Below, one piece after another: positions 33,644-36,484 of a stretch of DNA of 36,484 nt (position 1 is its first letter; every line of letters starts with the position of its first letter). Position numbers and translations under genes: made by a program. Source of the stretch: Planctomycetaceae bacterium (GTDB taxonomy: Bacteria > Planctomycetota > Planctomycetia > Pirellulales > Pirellulaceae); assembly GCA_002862205.1 (NCBI GenBank), contig PKCN01000299.1, positions 1 to 36,484 of the forward strand, read 5' to 3'. Below the pieces are notes generated by a model that saw only the letters and a program-made list of their open reading frames with translations, did no database searches and was not told where the DNA came from.

Positions 33644-34447
33644 CTAGTTTTTTCGATTTCCCCGCTTGTCGCTCGACTGGTTGGCGGCAGATGTGTTTGT
33701 CCTTGAGGACTTTTTCGGCTTCGGTTTTTTGATTTGAACAGGTTCAAAGTCTGCGAATTTTGCACGTCTTGCGGGCCATTCACGCTGCGTTTGCTTCTTG
33801 ATCGACCATAGTTTGACGTCATCAATTTCGATTTCGCCTTTTCTGGGGCCAGCGACACCCATGCCCTTGCCTCCGGATGTCGGTGAACTGGCGAAGGCTG
33901 GGTGATTTGCGTACAGAGTGGGGCCATCCTTGATTTGCATTACAAATTCGGGACCATTGCGTTCGGCAGTGATGGAATACCAAATTCCTTTCTTCCAGAT
34001 GAAATCAGTCGCCTCGGCTACTTTCCAGACCTCATGATCAGCCAGCAGGGTAACGCCCATCTGACTGAATCGAACACGACACACATGGTGGTCGAACTCG
34101 ATGAAGGGAGCGATGCTGGTTTCACTTCCACCAAGGAAGCGGATTTTGAATGAGGCGATGAAGTTGTCGGGAGTGGCAGGAAGGCTCAAACGTGGCTCGT
34201 AGCCAAAATGGTCCTGTTTTGAAGCTTGGTATTCAGGCGAGGATTGCTCCCCATGCAAAACTCCGTTCTTAACAGACCATCGCGTGCCCTGGCGGCGCAG
34301 CCACGTTGACTTTGGTAGCGGCATGTCCTGGTCGAAGTCTGCTTGCAGTACAAGTTCACGAGGGATTGCAAGCAGCGGATCAGGTGATTGGGCTCGTGCC
34401 GTGCAGCAAATGAAAATGGTGATGACGATCAGGGATGTTCGTGACAC
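33644..34447 (-). CDS. Secreted DUF1080/LamG-like protein (second copy type)
   Basis: About 267 residues. GTG 34447 gives the signal peptide [23 protein letters not shown] 34498 is the first open codon but makes no better start. The body has a concanavalin-like pattern: [63 protein letters not shown], and [13 protein letters not shown] near the end, followed by a Lys/Ser/Pro-rich tail. This resembles DUF1080/LamG-type domains of planctomycetes. It does not look paralogous at high identity to the copy at 14612-15415. Probably binds or cuts glycans in the periplasm; unproven. Confidence 0.72.
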   Translation of the reverse strand: MSRTSLIVITIFICCTARAQSPDPLLAIPRELVLQADFDQDMPLPKSTWLRRQGTRWSVKNGVLHGEQSSPEYQASKQDHFGYEPRLSLPATPDNFIASFKIRFLGGSETSIAPFIEFDHHVCRVRFSQMGVTLLADHEVWKVAEATDFIWKKGIWYSITAERNGPEFVMQIKDGPTLYANHPAFASSPTSGGKGMGVAGPRKGEIEIDDVKLWSIKKQTQREWPARRAKFADFEPVQIKKPKPKKSSRTNTSAANQSSDKRGNRKN

Positions 34448-34777
34448 GGTAAAGAAAATCCATGGGTTGGGATGGTCAGAGAAAAAGTCGCACGCCAAAA
34501 CCCGACTCAGCCAGAACCTTGCCAGGAAATGCAGCGTGTCGGGTTCCGTGCATTTCCATCATAGCCTGACGCGTCTGCAGTGCGGGGTAGCAGTCGCTGC
34601 GAATTGTCGACGCCGGTTGATGGCAGAAAAAAAGCCGTCGTGGTCGTTCACGACGGCTCTTGATGAGTTTATTCTGCCTGCGGACGCGGTCCCATCAGCC
34701 GTTGCATGAGTCTGTTTGAATCAGTGACAAACCTGTTAGCCAACGTGAACATGGTCACCTTCTGAGTAGGCAGGTGA
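34448..34777. other. Intergenic stretch with one terminator
   Basis: 330 bp between the LamG-like gene and the end of the TPR gene, all on the minus side. It carries the terminator at 34626-34658 and no gene that I can support. Confidence 0.7.
34626..34658 (-). terminator. Intrinsic terminator of the TPR/Gly-rich gene
   Basis: AGCCGTCGTG (34633-34642) pairs perfectly with CACGACGGCT (34649-34658) over a 6-base loop. Read on the minus strand the stem is followed by seven Ts (A-run 34627-34633 on the plus strand), the standard intrinsic terminator form. It lies 120 bp after the stop of the gene upstream. Confidence 0.93.
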
Positions 34778-36484
34778 TCAGTTGATTGCACCACCAGCAC
34801 CACCGCCAGCACCACCGCCAGCACCACCACCAGCACCACCGCCAGCACCACCACCTGCACCGCCACCAGCACCACCGGCAGCACCACCCGGGGTACTTGA
34901 CCCCGTGATGAAGTTGAAGGTTGATACCTTTCCGATCTGTGAGAAGAACGGAGCAGGTGTGATTCGCACAAATCGGCGATCCGCTGAAATGATGGCGATA
35001 CCTGTCATCGACGCACCTTCTGGCAGCACCGTAATTTGTGGCTCGAAACCGACTGCCCCTCGGCGACGATTGAAGCCGCGGGCGGGGTCAATTGCACCAC
35101 CGGTCAACGAGGTGATGTCGTTGTAGAGGTCCTGCAGGACCTGGCCGCTGTTGTTACCACCGACCATTTGTCCAAGTACTTGATCCTGCACTTCGCGACG
35201 CACATCCTGCAGATGAGCAAGTTGAGCGTCGGCAACTTCCTGCTGGCGTTGCCCTTCTTTGACGTCGAAGACAACCAAGGCGTCCTGCTCTGTCAAGGGA
35301 ATCTGTTTGCGGATGAATCGCTGTGACTTTCGCCCAACATCAGTCAGTAATTCCACGGTAACGTTGCCGGTGGAAACATTTCCCCAGACCCGTCGTACAA
35401 GCAGACGATACTGCCCGGTGAATCCTTGAGGACAGATGTAAGTCTCGGATACTTTGCCTTTTTTGTCAGCGTTACTGCCTGGATAGGCATCGCCGAGCAA
35501 GGTTCCACCGCCCGCAGTCGAAAGGTTGTCGATCGAGCAGATGGTGCCCGATGGCTCCTCAATGGCGAGGTCGATGTCTGCATTTCCGGTCCAGGAAACG
35601 CGTACGACAACATCATGAGCGGCAGCTTTCTGCAACGCGGCATTGAAAGCTGCTGCATCCTCTTTTCTGCCTTCTTCCAGCAGGCGTGCATGAGTGGCTC
35701 GTGCAACCAGGCGTGCCTCATCGGCTATTTTTTTGAAATTCTCGGGCCAAGCCTGAGACAGAACTCCCTGGCATGCCCAAGTCAAGTCCGGAACGCTGTC
35801 GAGCTGCTTTGCAATGCGTAAGCCCATCACGTATGGTTCGCGTCTGTAGGGGTCGAAGCTGGACACATTGCGGCAAAGACGAATTGCGGATTCCTTTGCC
35901 CCGATTGCTTCCAATCTGGCTGCAACATGAAGCACCTCTTCTGGGCTGGCTGCAAAGTCGACTGCTGACAGGAACGCCCTCTCGACGTCTTCCATGGGAG
36001 CATCAGTTGCTTTGAGTGCGAGAGCATAAGCATGATACATCCAAGCCTGCACGTGGCCTGCTCGAATTGCGGAGCTGATCAGGTCGCGAGCTTGTGCGAA
36101 CTGGTCAATCGCTTCGGCCTTGTTGCCCGCAGCCTCAGCTTTGCCAGCGCGAATTGTGTAGAGTCTCGCTGTTGAGCGGATTCGCTGATCAAGGATTCCC
36201 ATGTCGCCGGCTGTTTTGATGTCCAATCCAGCGAAATAGTCTGACCAGGCATCCTCACGGCTTTGACCAGCCTTGGGCTTGAGCTTGATCGCGGAGATGT
36301 TGGCCGATGCAGGGATTCTCTTCGTGCTTGGCTTTGCTTGAGCCTGGTTTGGGGAACTCGTCTTTTTGTTGCCCAGTGACAGCTCGTCAGGAATGGCATT
36401 GAAGCCACCACCGCCCATGCCACCACCGCCCATGCCGCCGCCCATGCCGCCCATGCCGCCACCCATGCCGCCGCCGCCCATGCC
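34778..36484 (-). CDS. Partial secreted-type protein with TPR-like and DUF2135-like domains and Gly-rich ends
   Basis: A protein of at least 567 residues cut by the window edge: the visible frame opens in a Gly/Met-rich stretch (GGGGMGGGMGGMGGG) and has no real start here. Next comes a helical, TPR-like region (about 90-300) with AEAAGNKAEAIDQFAQARDL and YHAYALALKATDAP. A beta domain (about 300-420) reads VVVRVSWTGNADIDLAIEEPSGTICSID then QYRLLVRRVWGN, resembling DUF2135 (YfaP-type) domains. The C-terminus is an array of GGGA repeats (12-bp units, 34788-34887) before AIN. The product is probably exported. I know no function; a cell-envelope or matrix role is a guess. Confidence 0.82.
   Translation of the reverse strand, partial: GMGGGGMGGGMGGMGGGMGGGGMGGGGFNAIPDELSLGNKKTSSPNQAQAKPSTKRIPASANISAIKLKPKAGQSREDAWSDYFAGLDIKTAGDMGILDQRIRSTARLYTIRAGKAEAAGNKAEAIDQFAQARDLISSAIRAGHVQAWMYHAYALALKATDAPMEDVERAFLSAVDFAASPEEVLHVAARLEAIGAKESAIRLCRNVSSFDPYRREPYVMGLRIAKQLDSVPDLTWACQGVLSQAWPENFKKIADEARLVARATHARLLEEGRKEDAAAFNAALQKAAAHDVVVRVSWTGNADIDLAIEEPSGTICSIDNLSTAGGGTLLGDAYPGSNADKKGKVSETYICPQGFTGQYRLLVRRVWGNVSTGNVTVELLTDVGRKSQRFIRKQIPLTEQDALVVFDVKEGQRQQEVADAQLAHLQDVRREVQDQVLGQMVGGNNSGQVLQDLYNDITSLTGGAIDPARGFNRRRGAVGFEPQITVLPEGASMTGIAIISADRRFVRITPAPFFSQIGKVSTFNFITGSSTPGGAAGGAGGGAGGGAGGGAGGGAGGGAGGGAGGAIN
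34788..34887. repeat. 12-bp tandem repeat encoding Gly-Gly-Gly-Ala
   Basis: About eight units near CCAGCACCACCG, read as GGGA on the minus strand at the C-terminus of the partial TPR protein. Third-base changes among units keep the amino acids the same, so protein-level selection is likely. Confidence 0.9.
36409..36484. repeat. Gly/Met-rich repeat at the window edge
   Basis: Irregular repeats of CCGCCCAT and CCACCCAT blocks, encoding GGGM and GGM units on the minus strand. They run off the window end. Confidence 0.85.

Noticed and set aside
33430-33927. Long N-terminal extension of IspG
   Set aside because: The extra 166 residues have no IspG similarity, and ATG 33429 gives the usual length.

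Overview
The window is bacterial chromosome with about 30 genes. It most likely comes from the Planctomycetota, near the Pirellulales. This is inferred from gene types only: a sulfatase with its formylglycine motif, a Tat-signal Gfo/Idh/MocA oxidoreductase, two secreted DUF1080/LamG-like proteins, a secreted Gly/Met-rich repeat protein, an outer-membrane barrel protein of planctomycete type, many long hypothetical secreted proteins, weak Shine-Dalgarno sites and frequent GTG/TTG starts. I see no tRNA, rRNA, CRISPR array, transposase or phage gene.

Layout. Positions 1-6800 (+): a PncC/CinA-C amidohydrolase, a 601-residue secreted helical protein, a possible small membrane protein, then a compact run of sulfatase, secreted esterase and Tat-exported oxidoreductase that looks like a sulfated-glycan degradation unit. 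Positions 7053-12520: a divergent pair made of a Cys-less asparagine-synthetase-like enzyme (-) and a 1142-residue fusion of fatty acyl-AMP ligase, acyl carrier protein and alpha-oxoamine synthase (+), with a 28-bp imperfect palindrome between them; a small acidic protein follows, ending at a perfect 21-bp stem terminator. Positions 12647-20351: a barrel protein, tadA plus a DUF1080-like protein, a VanZ-like protein, purE-purK and a UvrD/PcrA helicase. Positions 20769-26988: a DUF2237 protein, a low-complexity secreted protein, a tightly overlapped SDR / RluA-type pseudouridine synthase / molybdenum-carrier-like operon, and hflX. Positions 27000-31628: a 760-bp gap holding a candidate structured RNA, a small protein, an 18-bp minisatellite, a LapA-like protein and the imuA-imuB mutasome pair. 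Positions 31630-36484 (-): a GspE-N-like repeat protein, ispG, a second DUF1080/LamG-like secreted protein and a truncated TPR/DUF2135-like Gly-rich protein with its own terminator.

The most unusual items are (1) the one-polypeptide FAAL-ACP-oxoamine synthase and its divergent Cys-less amidotransferase-like neighbour, which could form an uncharacterised lipid or amino-ketone pathway; (2) a nested 132-nt irregular hairpin followed by a T-run in the gap upstream of a small conserved-looking gene; and (3) about ten short tandem-repeat arrays, nearly all with periods that are multiples of three (9, 12, 15 or 18 bp), inside gene ends and between genes, several sharing a TGTCG/CGTCG...GAA core.
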